A stretch of DNA of 20,745 nt from Chromatiaceae bacterium. GTDB lineage: Bacteria > Pseudomonadota > Gammaproteobacteria > Chromatiales > Chromatiaceae. Each line of letters opens with the position of its first letter. The stretch's first letter is position 1. The translations under genes were made by a program, and so were the position numbers. The stretch is taken from the NCBI GenBank assembly GCA_012962365.1, contig DTXR01000198.1:1-20745 (forward strand), written 5' to 3'. Below, one piece after another: positions 1 to 9,112 of this stretch. The notes beneath the pieces were generated by a model. That model saw only the letters and a program-made list of their open reading frames with translations. It was not told where the DNA came from and did not search any database.

Positions 1-379
1 AAAGGGAATCAAACATGTGTTTGAGATGAAAAAATCATAAATTTCCTGACTGCTCGCGTCTTGCACTTACAAATTGATCCCAAGGATGATTCGTTGTTGT
101 GGGCAGTGAAAAATTCAGTTTTGAGACATTATTCCCCCTGCTCGTGCCAGCTTATTATTATACTACATAAATGAACCTAAGTTTGAGCACGCCTTGGCAA
201 TAAAGGTTTGGCCAGGCCAGATGTTACTGAAGATGATGTTTTTTTACTCTTAATTTCAGATTGGCATTGTTTCGATGGTTAAATGCACATTTTTCTCGGG
301 AGTGAGTCATATTGAAAGTACATACAGTTTTTGCGTTGTAAGGTTATCGAATGCTAACTGATGATGAAAGGAAAAGAAT
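1..379. other. AT-rich intergenic leader, no gene seen
   Basis: No open frame with a credible ribosome site was found on either strand in this stretch. It is visibly AT-rich. It carries a small inverted repeat at 9-24 (TCAAAC, 4-base loop, GTTTGA) and a second at 209-219 (TGGCC-A-GGCCA). A weak promoter for the downstream LRR gene could use TTGAAA at 312-317, but no convincing -10 box follows at the right spacing, so none is called. The left edge of the window cuts off whatever lies upstream. Confidence 0.5.
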
Positions 380-2908
380 ATGCATTTTGTAGCCACTGTG
401 ATCGTTGGATTTTTGGTTTTGCTGATCTCAAAAGATGCAGTAGGTGCCGTTGTTGATTGTGCAAATGAAATTGCAACAGGAATACCAGAAACTGAGTGTA
501 ATGCGCTGGTATTTTTATACGATGCCACTGAAGGTGACAACTGGACGCATCAGTCGAACTGGAAAACGGACAGCCCCGTGGCTGATTGGTATGGGGTTGC
601 AATATCCTCTGGGCATGTTACAGAAATTGATCTCCATGACAATCATCTGGTTGGCAGCCTCCCTGCTGAGTTGGAGTTCTTGCCGGAACTGAAGATACTG
701 AACCTGAAATTAAATCAGCTGACCGGGGGTATTCCAGCTGAGTTGGGAAATCTGAAAAAAATGGAATGGATGGATATTTCCCAGAATTCATTGAGTGGCT
801 CTGTTCCCCCGGAATTGGGTGAGATGTCGAGCATGTTTGTGCTGGCTTTGGGTAAAAATAATTTGAGCGGAACAATTCCATCGGAACTTGGTTCTCTTGG
901 TATGCTGAATACTTTGTATTTGCATGAAAACCAGCTTTCGGGGTGGATTCCCTCACAATTAGGAGACCTGCAATCGCTCTATGCGCTGTGGTTGAATGAA
1001 AACAGACTGACAGGTCCTGTACCGTCAGAGCTTGCGAATATTAATGATCTTGCTGTTCTCAAAATCAACGGAAACCGGATTACTGGCAATATTCCCTCAG
1101 AATTGGGAAACCTGGAGCATCTTGAGCAGTTTCGATTCGATCACAATGATCTCGAGGGGGATCTCCCTGATACTTTGGCTAACCTCAAGCCTGCGGATTT
1201 GATTTTTTTTGTGGATGATAACCATTTGAATGCGGACGCAGCAGGAAATGCCCTTATTCCGCTTTCCCTACAATCCTGGTTCAACGAAATTGATCCTGGA
1301 AACAGGAAAATACACAACCAAACCCTGCGGCCTCAAGCGGGGGTAATAATCGCGCCGGTGTCGGATCTGGTTACTACAGAGGCTGGGGGAGAAGATGCTT
1401 TTGATGTGGTTTTGAACTGGATGCCAGCCAATACTGTTGAGGTTGAATTTACTAGCTCAGATACGACAGAGGGGAGTGTAGATCCTAGCCTCCTTATTTT
1501 TACACCGGATGATTGGAATATTGAACAAAAGGTCATTGTCAAAGGACGAGATGATGATGTGGTAGATGGTAATGCGAGCTATTTTATCGATTCGACCGTT
1601 ACCAGTGGTGACGCTGCCTACAATGGAATCTCGACGGAGAGTGTGGAAGTGTCGAACATCGACAACGATCGGTATAGTGTCGTGGTGTCTCCTGTTAGTG
1701 GGCTGGTAACGACAGAAGATGGCGGTAAAGCTGTTTTCCGGGTGTTCTTGAGCCAACAGCCGTCTGCAGATGTCAGAGTGGGACTTGTGAGTACGGATGT
1801 GAGTGAAGGTGCCGCGGACTCCGACTCACTGGTGTTCACGGCCGGCAATTGGAATACTCCCCAAATCGTGACCATTACAGGCATGAATGATGATCAGGTG
1901 GATGGTAACCAGCAGTATACGATACAGACATCGATAACAAGTGATGATCCTAACTACGATGGCATCGAAAGTGCCAACGTCAGTGTGACAAACATTGATA
2001 ATGATGCGGCGGGGATCAGCATTTCTCCAAATGATGGACTTGTGACAACTGAGGATGGCGGTAAAGCCAGTTTCCGTGTACGTCTGAATACGAAGCCTAC
2101 GGAAACGGTAAGAATTGAATTCAGCAATACGAAGGCAGTTGAGGCCACTGTGTCGCCGGATATACTGTTTTTCGATGTTGACAACTGGTTTGAATTGCAA
2201 ACCGTTACACTTACTGGAAAAGATGATGGTGTTTACGATGGCAATCAGGAGTACTCAATAACTTCTGTCGTCAGCAGCAATGATGCGAACTATGACGGAC
2301 TGCCCACTGCGAATGTTAATGCGGTTAACATCGATACCACAGCACCAAGTATTCAGGTTTTTCCCGTCAATGATTTGGTTACCAATGAGGATGGCGGTGT
2401 GGCGAAGTTCAGGATAGTCGTCAGTACTGAACCAACGGCCGATGTGATGTTCGAGTTGCGCAGCAGCGATGAACAGGAAGGAGTTGTGCAGCCCGGAACG
2501 ATCGTGTTCAATGCACAGAACTGGAGGAACCCCGTTGAAGTAACAATTACCGGCCAGGATGATGACGCGTATGACCACGACCAACGCTATTGGGTTCGTA
2601 CCGGTGTGACAACTAGTCTCGATCAAGACTACGACAGTATTGATCTTCCAGACGTGTCTGTAACGAATCAGGATAATGAAAGCTGCAGTAGTCCCCCGGA
2701 TCATGTGTCCATAGAGTTTTCGAGTTTTGCTTCATCGCCTGAGCCTTATATATGCAGAGCAGTTACAGAGCTGGCCAGCCCTGCGGGGACAAAACCCTTA
2801 GAGATAGAACAAGGCGCAGAAGTGCACATGTATTCTCCTGTGGTTATTCTGAATAGCCTGTTTAAGGTTGAAGTCGGAGGCGTTCTGAAGATAGCCGATA
2901 CGCAATGA
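380..2908 (+). CDS. Secreted LRR / Calx-beta-like repeat protein
   Basis: A predicted exported 842-residue adhesion or interaction protein. Residues 1-22 look like a signal peptide. Residues 40-75 resemble the cap found before plant-type LRRs, with a GDNWT motif and WYGV. Residues 80-271 hold eight leucine-rich repeats with an exact 24-residue period (pattern LxxLxLxxNxLxGxIPxELGNL). Four immunoglobulin-like repeats of about 111 residues follow (about 321-430, 431-542, 543-655, 656-767). Each starts near a DLVTTEDGG motif, has a DDD(x)VDGN segment and ends near NIDND, as in acidic Calx-beta-type repeats that may bind calcium. The beta-rich tail (about 770-842) has two Cys and a repeated V/I pattern and may be a secretion or anchoring domain. 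The start is supported by AAAGGAAAAG just upstream. It is convergent with the methyltransferase at 2951. The ligand is unknown. Surface or secreted location is inferred. Confidence 0.85.
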   Translation: MHFVATVIVGFLVLLISKDAVGAVVDCANEIATGIPETECNALVFLYDATEGDNWTHQSNWKTDSPVADWYGVAISSGHVTEIDLHDNHLVGSLPAELEFLPELKILNLKLNQLTGGIPAELGNLKKMEWMDISQNSLSGSVPPELGEMSSMFVLALGKNNLSGTIPSELGSLGMLNTLYLHENQLSGWIPSQLGDLQSLYALWLNENRLTGPVPSELANINDLAVLKINGNRITGNIPSELGNLEHLEQFRFDHNDLEGDLPDTLANLKPADLIFFVDDNHLNADAAGNALIPLSLQSWFNEIDPGNRKIHNQTLRPQAGVIIAPVSDLVTTEAGGEDAFDVVLNWMPANTVEVEFTSSDTTEGSVDPSLLIFTPDDWNIEQKVIVKGRDDDVVDGNASYFIDSTVTSGDAAYNGISTESVEVSNIDNDRYSVVVSPVSGLVTTEDGGKAVFRVFLSQQPSADVRVGLVSTDVSEGAADSDSLVFTAGNWNTPQIVTITGMNDDQVDGNQQYTIQTSITSDDPNYDGIESANVSVTNIDNDAAGISISPNDGLVTTEDGGKASFRVRLNTKPTETVRIEFSNTKAVEATVSPDILFFDVDNWFELQTVTLTGKDDGVYDGNQEYSITSVVSSNDANYDGLPTANVNAVNIDTTAPSIQVFPVNDLVTNEDGGVAKFRIVVSTEPTADVMFELRSSDEQEGVVQPGTIVFNAQNWRNPVEVTITGQDDDAYDHDQRYWVRTGVTTSLDQDYDSIDLPDVSVTNQDNESCSSPPDHVSIEFSSFASSPEPYICRAVTELASPAGTKPLEIEQGAEVHMYSPVVILNSLFKVEVGGVLKIADTQ

Positions 2909-2950
2909 AGCGTGAGGAGTGTTGTTGATAGAGAGAGTGGGTGGCGGAAA

Positions 2951-3544
2951 CTATTCTTTTATTGCCATTGCTACAGTGTAGCTCTTGCCCTGTTTGAGCT
3001 TCTTGTGGTTGCCGAACACTTCCTTGAAGCTGCGGGCGATGAACTGACGCAGGCCGGTGATGACAACAACGTAGAAGCGTCCGCCCGGTTCCAGCCTGTC
3101 CTTGATATCGTTGAAGAACAGGTAGTAGTGTTCCTTGCCGGTCTTGGCGGGAAGATTGGTGACTGCCAGGGTGAAAGTCCGGTTCCTGGGTACCTGATCC
3201 AGTCCGTTGCTGAGTAATACTTCCGCATTGTCGATGCCATTGAGTTCGGCGTTCCTGCGCGCATAGTCCACGGCCACGAAATCCTTGTCCACCAGTGTGC
3301 AATGCCCTTGTGGTGCGCTTTTGGCGATTGCCAGCCCCAGAGGTCCGTAACCGCAGCCCAGGTCGATAGCTTGTTCGTCAGGTTTCACTTCCAGGTGCTT
3401 GAGCAACAGATGGGTGCCGGCATCGATGGCCTTCGGAGAGAACAGCCCCCAGGTAGTGTGAAAAGCCATAGGATGTCCCAACAGTTCGTCGCGGATGACG
3501 AGATCCTTTCTAAGTTCGTCCAGGTTCAGGTTCTTGTTATTCAT
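2951..3544 (-). CDS. RsmC-type small class I SAM methyltransferase
   Basis: A 197-residue methyltransferase of the MTS/RsmC-like family, a fold used mainly for guanine-N2 methylation of ribosomal RNA. The substrate here is not known. The SAM-binding motif DLGCGYGPLG lies at residues 61-70, preceded by FSPKAIDAGT, which matches the RsmC FSxxxLDxGxxLLL element. The usual catalytic NPPF/NPPY is replaced by NLPA at 130-133, followed by KTGKEHYY, so amino-group methylation is uncertain. ATG at 3544 is chosen because it overlaps the moeB stop in an ATGA, as at every other junction of this operon. A TTG eight codons upstream is possible but has no advantage. It is the last gene of the hemA operon, in a place held by other genes in relatives. 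No clear terminator follows before the convergent LRR gene. Confidence 0.8.
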   Translation of the reverse strand: MNNKNLNLDELRKDLVIRDELLGHPMAFHTTWGLFSPKAIDAGTHLLLKHLEVKPDEQAIDLGCGYGPLGLAIAKSAPQGHCTLVDKDFVAVDYARRNAELNGIDNAEVLLSNGLDQVPRNRTFTLAVTNLPAKTGKEHYYLFFNDIKDRLEPGGRFYVVVITGLRQFIARSFKEVFGNHKKLKQGKSYTVAMAIKE

Positions 3545-4287
3545 GTGCGGTTTCCGCAGACGGGGCAATGGGGGTCGGCATTGAGTTTCAGGCTGCGCAG
3601 CTGCATCTCCAGGGCGTCCACCAGCAGCAGCCGGCCGCTGAGTGTTTCCCCCGCGCCAGTGATGAGCTTGATGGCTTCGGTGGCCTGGAGGCTGCCGATG
3701 ATGCCTGCGACAGGGGCGAGGATGCCGTTGGCGCTGCAGCGGCTGTCCAGTTCGCCGCTGTCGCCGTACAGGCAGTGGTAGCAGGGTGCGCCGGGACGGT
3801 CGTTGAATACCGAAACCTGACCTTCCCAGCGAATGGCAGAACCGGATACCAGCGGCACATGCTGTTCGACGCTGGCGCGGTTGATGGCGAAGCGGCTGGC
3901 GAAGTTGTCGGTGCAGTCGATGATCACATCACAGTTGCCGACGGCCTTCCCAATGGCTTCATCGTCCATTTTCGTGGCGATCAGCTGTACCTCGCAATCT
4001 GGGTTGAGTCGTTGCAGCATGTCCCGTGCTGAAGTCGTCTTCGGGTTGCCGATCTGCGCCCTGCTGTGGATGATCTGACGCTGCAAGTTGCTCAGATCCA
4101 CCTCATCGTAGTCTGCGAGAATCAGCCTGCCCACGCCGGCAACAGCCAGGTACATGGCCACGGGAGAGCCAAGGCCGCCCAGTCCGATGATGAGCGCGGT
4201 GGCATCGAGCAGCTTCTCCTGTCCTCGCACGTCGATGTGCGGCAGCATGATCTGGCGGCTGTACTGCAGGAGTTGATCGTCGTTCAT
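3541..4287 (-). CDS. moeB: MoeB/ThiF/HesA-family adenylyltransferase
   Basis: An E1-like enzyme that adenylates the C-terminal glycine of a ubiquitin-like sulfur carrier (MoaD for molybdopterin, or ThiS for thiamine) using ATP in the cytoplasm. The 248 residues show the nucleotide loop GLGGLG at 35-40, the D-x-VDLSNLQRQ segment at about 62-71, CTDNF at 125-129, the candidate active-site region with C184, and two CxxC zinc pairs (C169/C172 and C241/C244). Length matches MoeB. The start at 4287 forms an ATGA overlap with the prmC stop. An in-frame ATG at 4305 would add six residues. Synteny with hemA-prfA-prmC supports moeB, but sequence alone does not separate MoeB from ThiF. No MoaD or ThiS gene lies in the window. 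Confidence 0.9.
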   Translation of the reverse strand: MNDDQLLQYSRQIMLPHIDVRGQEKLLDATALIIGLGGLGSPVAMYLAVAGVGRLILADYDEVDLSNLQRQIIHSRAQIGNPKTTSARDMLQRLNPDCEVQLIATKMDDEAIGKAVGNCDVIIDCTDNFASRFAINRASVEQHVPLVSGSAIRWEGQVSVFNDRPGAPCYHCLYGDSGELDSRCSANGILAPVAGIIGSLQATEAIKLITGAGETLSGRLLLVDALEMQLRSLKLNADPHCPVCGNRT

Positions 4288-5120
4288 GGGGTGCGAGAAT
4301 AACATCCGAGAGTGACCCTGTCTCTGTGCTCCAGATCCCTGACGGTCTTGATGTTGTCGAATCCGGCATCTTCGAACAACTGCTGCAGGGGAAGCGCCTG
4401 ATCCAACCCGTGCTCTACGAGCAGCCAGCCGCCGGGAGCCAGGTGATCGGACGCAGCCCCGATGATCCTGCGTAGGTCATCCAGGCCATCGGTGCCTGCG
4501 GTGAGGGCGGTTACGGGCTCATGGGGCAAACCGTTTTCGAGCAGGTGAGGATCGTTTTCCGCGACATAGGGTGGATTGCTGAGGATCAGGTCGTAGCGCC
4601 TGTGCGTGTCCAGTGAGTCGAACCAATGGCTGTGGAGGAATTGGATGTTGCCAAGTTTGTGTCGCCTGGCATTTTCTGTTGCGACTTCAAGCGCTGCGCC
4701 GCTGATATCGGTGGCTGTGATCTGCCATTGTGGGCGCTCACTGGCCAGGGCCAGGGCGATGGCGCCGCTGCCGGTGCCCAGATCCAGTACTTTCGCCGTT
4801 TCTTGTGAATGCAGAGCCAGGGCAGTTTCAACCAGCAGCTCCGTTTCCGGGCGGGGAATGAGCGTGGCTGGCGTGACCTGCAGATCCAGCGACCAGAACT
4901 CCTTATGGCCGGTCAGGTAGGCGAGGGGTTCACCGCTCAGGCGTCGTTGCAGCAGGCTTTTATATTGCTTCTGCTTATTCGCATCAAGCCGGTATTCAGG
5001 CCAGGCATACAGCCAGCTGCGATCCCTGCCAAGAACATGGGCGAGGAGCAGCGGGCCATCTGCGGCGGCTTCTGTGCCCAGCTCGGCTGCAGCGGACAGC
5101 AACTGCTTTACACTGCTCAC
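4284..5120 (-). CDS. prmC: PrmC, release-factor glutamine N5-methyltransferase
   Basis: It methylates the glutamine of the GGQ motif in RF1 and RF2 with SAM, raising termination efficiency in the cytoplasm. The 278 residues contain an N-terminal helical domain, the PRPETELLV hinge at about 89-97, SAM motif DLGTGSG at 113-119 and the catalytic NPPY at 182-185, nearly the E. coli positions. The start is GTG at 5120, which overlaps the prfA stop as GTGA, so translation is probably coupled to prfA, whose product is its substrate. It ends in an ATGA overlap with moeB. Function is highly secure. Confidence 0.96.
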   Translation of the reverse strand: MSSVKQLLSAAAELGTEAAADGPLLLAHVLGRDRSWLYAWPEYRLDANKQKQYKSLLQRRLSGEPLAYLTGHKEFWSLDLQVTPATLIPRPETELLVETALALHSQETAKVLDLGTGSGAIALALASERPQWQITATDISGAALEVATENARRHKLGNIQFLHSHWFDSLDTHRRYDLILSNPPYVAENDPHLLENGLPHEPVTALTAGTDGLDDLRRIIGAASDHLAPGGWLLVEHGLDQALPLQQLFEDAGFDNIKTVRDLEHRDRVTLGCYSRTP

Positions 5121-6196
5121 GCGGCGGACAGTTCGGCCAGCTGCTCTGCCTGGTATTCCTGCATAAGGGGGTCGATGACCTGATCCAGCGATCCGGCCAT
5201 GATTTCATCCAGCTTGTACAGGGTGAGGTTGATGCGGTGGTCGGTAACGCGGTTCTGCGGGAAGTTGTAGGTGCGGATGCGCTCGGACCGATCGCCGCTG
5301 CCAACCTGCAGCTTGCGGTCGGCGGCGAGGGCCTGGCTTTGTTGCTCTTGGGCGGAGGACAACAATTTTGCCTGCAGCAGGGACAGGGCGCGGGCCTTAT
5401 TCTTGTGCTGGGATCGCTCGTCCTGGCATTCCACGACGATGCCTGATGGCAGGTGAGTGATGCGCACGGCGGAATCGGTTTTGTTGACATGCTGGCCGCC
5501 CGCGCCGGATGCACGGTAGGTGTCGATGCGCAGATCGCCGGTGTCGACCTGGATGTCGTCGATGTCATCAGCTTCGGGCAGGATGGCGACCGTGCAGGCC
5601 GAGGTATGGATGCGGCCCTGTGATTCGGTCTCCGGTACCCGCTGTACGCGATGGGCGCCAGACTCGAATTTGAGCCGGGAATACACGCCCTGGCCGGTGA
5701 TGCGCACCACCACTTCCTTGTAACCGCCGTGCTCACCGGGGCTTTCACTGATCATCTCGGTGTGCCAGCCTTGGTTTTCGGCGTAGCGCAGATAGGCCTT
5801 GAGCAGGTCGCCGGCAAACAACGCGGCTTCGGCGCCGCCGGTACCTGCGCGGATCTCCAGAAAAATGTTGCGCGCATCATTGGGGTCTTTGGGGAGCAGC
5901 AATTTCTGGAGTTCAGGCTCCAGTGCCTGTTGTTCGGTTTGAGCTTCCTGCAGGGATTCCTGCGCCAGTTCTGCCATTTCGGGATCAGCCAGCATCTCGT
6001 TGGCGCTGCTGATTTCGTCTTCCGTTTGCAGGTAACGCTGGTAGCAATCCACCACAGGTTCGAGCTGGGCATATTCCTGGCTGAGGCTGCGAAAGCGGTT
6101 CTGGTTGCCCTGTACCTCGGGATCGGAGAGCAAGCCGGTGATTTCCTCGAAGCGATCCTGGATTTGTTCGAGTTTACTGCGAATGCTGGCCTTCAT
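5117..6196 (-). CDS. prfA: Peptide chain release factor 1
   Basis: RF1 recognises UAA and UAG in the ribosomal A site and triggers peptidyl-tRNA hydrolysis. The 359-residue length is that of E. coli RF1. The stop-codon-reading tripeptide is PET at 188-190, a PxT variant. The catalytic GGQ is at 233-235 in the context [11 protein letters not shown], so Gln235 is the PrmC target. ATG at 6196 overlaps the hemA stop as ATGA. No frameshift or internal stop is seen. Confidence 0.97.
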   Translation of the reverse strand: MKASIRSKLEQIQDRFEEITGLLSDPEVQGNQNRFRSLSQEYAQLEPVVDCYQRYLQTEDEISSANEMLADPEMAELAQESLQEAQTEQQALEPELQKLLLPKDPNDARNIFLEIRAGTGGAEAALFAGDLLKAYLRYAENQGWHTEMISESPGEHGGYKEVVVRITGQGVYSRLKFESGAHRVQRVPETESQGRIHTSACTVAILPEADDIDDIQVDTGDLRIDTYRASGAGGQHVNKTDSAVRITHLPSGIVVECQDERSQHKNKARALSLLQAKLLSSAQEQQSQALAADRKLQVGSGDRSERIRTYNFPQNRVTDHRINLTLYKLDEIMAGSLDQVIDPLMQEYQAEQLAELSAA

Positions 6197-7446
6197 TTAT
6201 CGAGCTGAAATAGGGTCGTGGCGGCTTCGAGCAGTTCCTGATGGCCGCAAGAGCCTGCTTCCCGGAGCTGGGAACTGGGCGTGTGCAACAATTTGTTGGT
6301 CAGGGTGTTGGCCAGAAATTCCAGGGTTTGCTCGGGTGTGCTGCCTTTTTCCAGCATGCGCAGCGCCTTCTTCAGGGTTTCCTGCTTGATCGCGTTTGCC
6401 TGTCCCCGGTAATTCTGGATCATTTCCACGGCATCGAGAGAGCGCAGCCAGCCCATGAACTCCGTGGTTTTCAGCTCGATGATTTCGGCAGCCTGTTCGG
6501 CGGCCTGCTGGCGGGATTTGAGGTTTTCCTGGATAACCTCTTCCAGGTCGTCCACCGTGTAGAGATAGACATCCTGCAGGGACTTCACCTCGGCCTCGAT
6601 GTCTCTGGGCACGGCAATGTCCACCATGAACATGGGTTGATGGCGGCGCTGCTTCAGTGCGCTTTCCACAGCGCCTTTGCCGAGTATGGGAACCGGGCTG
6701 GCAGTGGAGGAGATAACGATATCCGCTTCGGGCAGATGGGTGGAAATTTCGGTGAGACTGATGGCGTAGCCGCCAAACTGTTCCGCCAGTTCATGAGCCT
6801 TGGCGACAGTTCGGTTGGCAACGATGATCTGTCCGATGCTCTGTTGCTGTAGATGCCGGGCAGTGAGTTCGATCGTTTCGCCTGCGCCGATGAGCATGGC
6901 AGTCTGTTGTGACAGGTCGGAGAAAATCTGCTTGGACAGGCTGACCGCGGCAAAGGCGACAGAGACGGGACTGTCGCCGATGGCCGTATCGGTGCGCACC
7001 TGTTTGGCGGCGGAAAAACTGTGCTGGAACAGGCGGCCCAATATCTTTCCCACGGTTCCCGTATCAGAGGCTGTCTGCCAGGCGCTTTTCACCTGGCCGA
7101 GGATCTGGGGCTCGCCCAGCACCAGGGAATTGAGCCCGCTGGCCACACGCAGCAGGTGCTCGACAGCTTTGTGTTCCTGATGCAAATAAAGATAAGGTGT
7201 GAGGTCGCCGGTCTTCAGGCCATGAAAGCGGGCGAGCCAGCCCTGCAGCCGGTCAGGTTGCAGGTTGCAGCCGTAGCAATACACTTCCGTGCGGTTGCAG
7301 GTGGACAGGATGATGGCTTCGCTGGCGCCTTCTGTTTCGATGAGTGTGCGTAGTGCGCCGACGATAATGTCTGGCCCGAACGTAATGCGCTCCCGAATGT
7401 CCACGGGGGCGGTTGTATGATTGAGGCCAAGAACCAGAAGCGTCAT
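6193..7446 (-). CDS. hemA: Glutamyl-tRNA reductase
   Basis: It catalyses NADPH-dependent reduction of glutamyl-tRNA(Glu) to glutamate-1-semialdehyde, the first committed step of heme synthesis by the C5 route. The 417 residues begin [20 protein letters not shown]. The catalytic cysteine is at position 50 in LSTCNRTE, the E. coli position. A nucleotide-binding IGAGETIE segment lies near 190, and an alpha-helical C-terminal dimerisation domain follows. It is the first gene of a five-gene operon. The ribosome site upstream of ATG 7446 is weak. A candidate promoter lies about 130 bases upstream. In Pseudomonas the divergent neighbour is a TPR gene; here it is the LolA-like module. Confidence 0.97.
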   Translation of the reverse strand: MTLLVLGLNHTTAPVDIRERITFGPDIIVGALRTLIETEGASEAIILSTCNRTEVYCYGCNLQPDRLQGWLARFHGLKTGDLTPYLYLHQEHKAVEHLLRVASGLNSLVLGEPQILGQVKSAWQTASDTGTVGKILGRLFQHSFSAAKQVRTDTAIGDSPVSVAFAAVSLSKQIFSDLSQQTAMLIGAGETIELTARHLQQQSIGQIIVANRTVAKAHELAEQFGGYAISLTEISTHLPEADIVISSTASPVPILGKGAVESALKQRRHQPMFMVDIAVPRDIEAEVKSLQDVYLYTVDDLEEVIQENLKSRQQAAEQAAEIIELKTTEFMGWLRSLDAVEMIQNYRGQANAIKQETLKKALRMLEKGSTPEQTLEFLANTLTNKLLHTPSSQLREAGSCGHQELLEAATTLFQLDK

Positions 7447-7958
7447 ATTTATCTGCTGAACAGGCTGCCAAGTAGTGAAAATAAAGGGAAATTTTCTGCT
7501 ATTGGCGCCCTGAATGCAAGGATGCCGTGTGTGCGAGGTTACAATCCCCGGAATGGAATATCACTATATCCATATATAGGAAGGTTCTTGCCTACCACAA
7601 ATCAAAATCGATTGCATTGAAAACAGTGGTAATTTGCGTCTATTTGTTTAATAATCGACACGCGAATAAGGATGGTTGTGTAAATTTCCCGTGATGGGGG
7701 AGCGGAACCCTGGATTGCCTCCGCTTTGTTACGCAGGTAGCGTGCCAAGGAGCCCTGGTCAAGTTGTGAACTTGTATTTGCGGCTAAAAATATCCGGGTT
7801 CAGTGTTGAAACTCTCCGCTATAGCTTGCTATTACGCGCAATTCGCATCTTGAATCTGGGCATTTTGATCTGAAATCGGGTTTATATAAGGCTGAATCGG
7901 AGACTCCAAATAAATATACTCGGAAAACCGGGTAGTGGTCAGTGCCAAAGGAGGAGAA
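7447..7958. other. Non-coding gap between hemA and the envelope module
   Basis: About 510 bases with no credible gene. On the minus strand it holds the hemA leader. On the plus strand the part before the LolA-like gene shows stacked small inverted repeats: AGCGGA 7701-7706 with TCCGCT 7720-7725, ACGC 7731-7734 with GCGT 7740-7743, and CAAGTT-GTG-AACTTG at 7760-7774. An AT-rich TTTATATAAGG at 7881-7891 may contain a -10 element, but no good -35 box is at proper spacing. A strong ribosome site (AGGAGGAG) ends the region. Confidence 0.5.
7573..7600 (-). promoter_or_regulatory. Candidate hemA promoter
   Basis: On the minus strand, TTGTGG (7595-7600), a 16-base spacer and TATATA (7573-7578) resemble a sigma-70 promoter about 130 bases before the hemA start. 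The -35 box is weak, so this is a suggestion only. Confidence 0.3.
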
Positions 7959-8918
7959 ATGCCAATAAAGCGACTGCGAGCCGCTGTGCTGTTGTTCTCG
8001 GCCGGAACGGTTGGGGTGTGTGCCACTGCGGGTGCAGGGGTGACGCCACAACTGCCTTATCCAACAAGTCAGCCCACTGCGCTCGAGATCATGCAGCAAG
8101 TTTACTTCGTCAACCATTTTTATGCGTTGAAGAATTTTGCGATTACCAAAGTGAAGCGCAAGATTACAGTTCTGGTGAGCCGGGCCGAAGGCAAACGCCC
8201 CACGACTAACACACTGGAGCGCTATTTGAACAATGATTACGGGCACGATCCTGTGGTCAAAGCCAAGGATCTGGCGATTTTTCGTTCGGGGAAGCTGCGG
8301 GGAACCGGTTTGCTGATTACGGACTATGACGATGACAGCAAAGGCCAGTCCTATATGATCTGGTTGCCCGCATTGCGCAAGGTGCGTCGCTTTGCCCAAC
8401 CGGCTCAGGATGACTCCTGGGGTGGCCTGGATTTCACCTTTGGTGATGTGGTGCTGCGCAAGCCCGAGCATGAGACCCACGAGTTTCTGGGAAAGGAGGT
8501 CTTTAAAACCTGTTTACAGGGCATGGACATTCCCAAGAAGCACCGCAATCGCTATACGCGGCACCTGACCAAGGAGTCTTGCGCCTCAAAAGGAAAAGAG
8601 GTGTACAAGGTAAAAAGCACAACCAAATTCGAGAACTGGTGGTATGACTACCGCATTAACTTTGTAGATACGACGACTTTCGCCGATTACCGCACTGAAT
8701 ATTTTAAAGACGGAAAAAAAATAAAATTTATCGACCGGGACTGGAATAGCCTGGGCCTTAAAGACCCACGCGCCATGGCCTGGGGTTACTGGTACGGTAA
8801 AAACTTCGTTACCGGTCACGAGAGCTGGGCAGTCATTCCAAAAGAAGTCGTTAAATACAATGGTGATTTTAAACCCTCTTTATGGTCAGAGCGCACTTTG
8901 CGCAAGATCAAGCGTTGA
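7959..8918 (+). CDS. LolA-like periplasmic protein, first tandem copy
   Basis: A 319-residue predicted periplasmic protein of the family annotated 'outer membrane lipoprotein-sorting protein' (a LolA-like fold, not LolA itself), often encoded beside RND/MMPL transporters and DUF1302 proteins. The signal peptide covers about residues 1-27. The family core is VKAKDLAIFRSGKLRGTG at about 100-117, then IWLPALRKVRRFA and DFTFGDV. Such folds carry hydrophobic molecules in a half-barrel; the substrate here is unknown. The mature protein has two cysteines, both at positions shared with the next gene, suggesting one disulfide. ATG 7959 is chosen over GTG 7935 because AGGAGGAG precedes it. Its 3' half is more AT-rich than the second copy and has an eight-A run at 8714-8721. 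It is the first gene of the envelope module. Confidence 0.85.
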   Translation: MPIKRLRAAVLLFSAGTVGVCATAGAGVTPQLPYPTSQPTALEIMQQVYFVNHFYALKNFAITKVKRKITVLVSRAEGKRPTTNTLERYLNNDYGHDPVVKAKDLAIFRSGKLRGTGLLITDYDDDSKGQSYMIWLPALRKVRRFAQPAQDDSWGGLDFTFGDVVLRKPEHETHEFLGKEVFKTCLQGMDIPKKHRNRYTRHLTKESCASKGKEVYKVKSTTKFENWWYDYRINFVDTTTFADYRTEYFKDGKKIKFIDRDWNSLGLKDPRAMAWGYWYGKNFVTGHESWAVIPKEVVKYNGDFKPSLWSERTLRKIKR

Positions 8919-9052
8919 TTGTTCGCGGTTTGTCGAAGTCAGGCAGTTCCTTTTTTGGGGCAGGTCGATTGCGTTCGACGGGCAGGCGAGATGAGTGTTT
9001 TTCTGCCTATAGACCAAATGGAAACGTAAAGCAGAAAAATTTAGTGTGACCT

Positions 9053-9081
9053 TAATCCTGGAATTCTCGGATACAGGATTA
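9053..9081. promoter_or_regulatory. Perfect 8-bp inverted repeat before second LolA-like gene
   Basis: TAATCCTG (9053-9060) and CAGGATTA (9074-9081) are exact reverse complements separated by 13 bases, ending 31 bases before the start codon. It could be a protein operator or an RNA stem in the leader. No T-run follows, so it is not a terminator. Confidence 0.45.
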
Positions 9082-9112
9082 TTCTTGAAATTTTATCGTA
9101 GGAACTGAATTG

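Noticed and set aside
1330..2660. DNA-level tandem repeat array in the LRR gene
   Set aside because: The four protein repeats have diverged at DNA level, so they are domain repeats rather than a recent DNA expansion.
3545..3568. TTG start adding eight residues to the methyltransferase
   Set aside because: ATG 3544 gives the ATGA overlap seen at the other junctions and fits the family N-terminus.
7690..7780. Possible cyclic-di-GMP (GEMM) riboswitch, because of CCTCCGCTTTG and CAGGTAGCG segments
   Set aside because: The order and the conserved GGGCAAACC core are absent. Only short fragments resemble it.
7800..8480. Antisense open frame over the first LolA-like gene and its leader
   Set aside because: Shadow frame of the same kind; no motif and no start signal.
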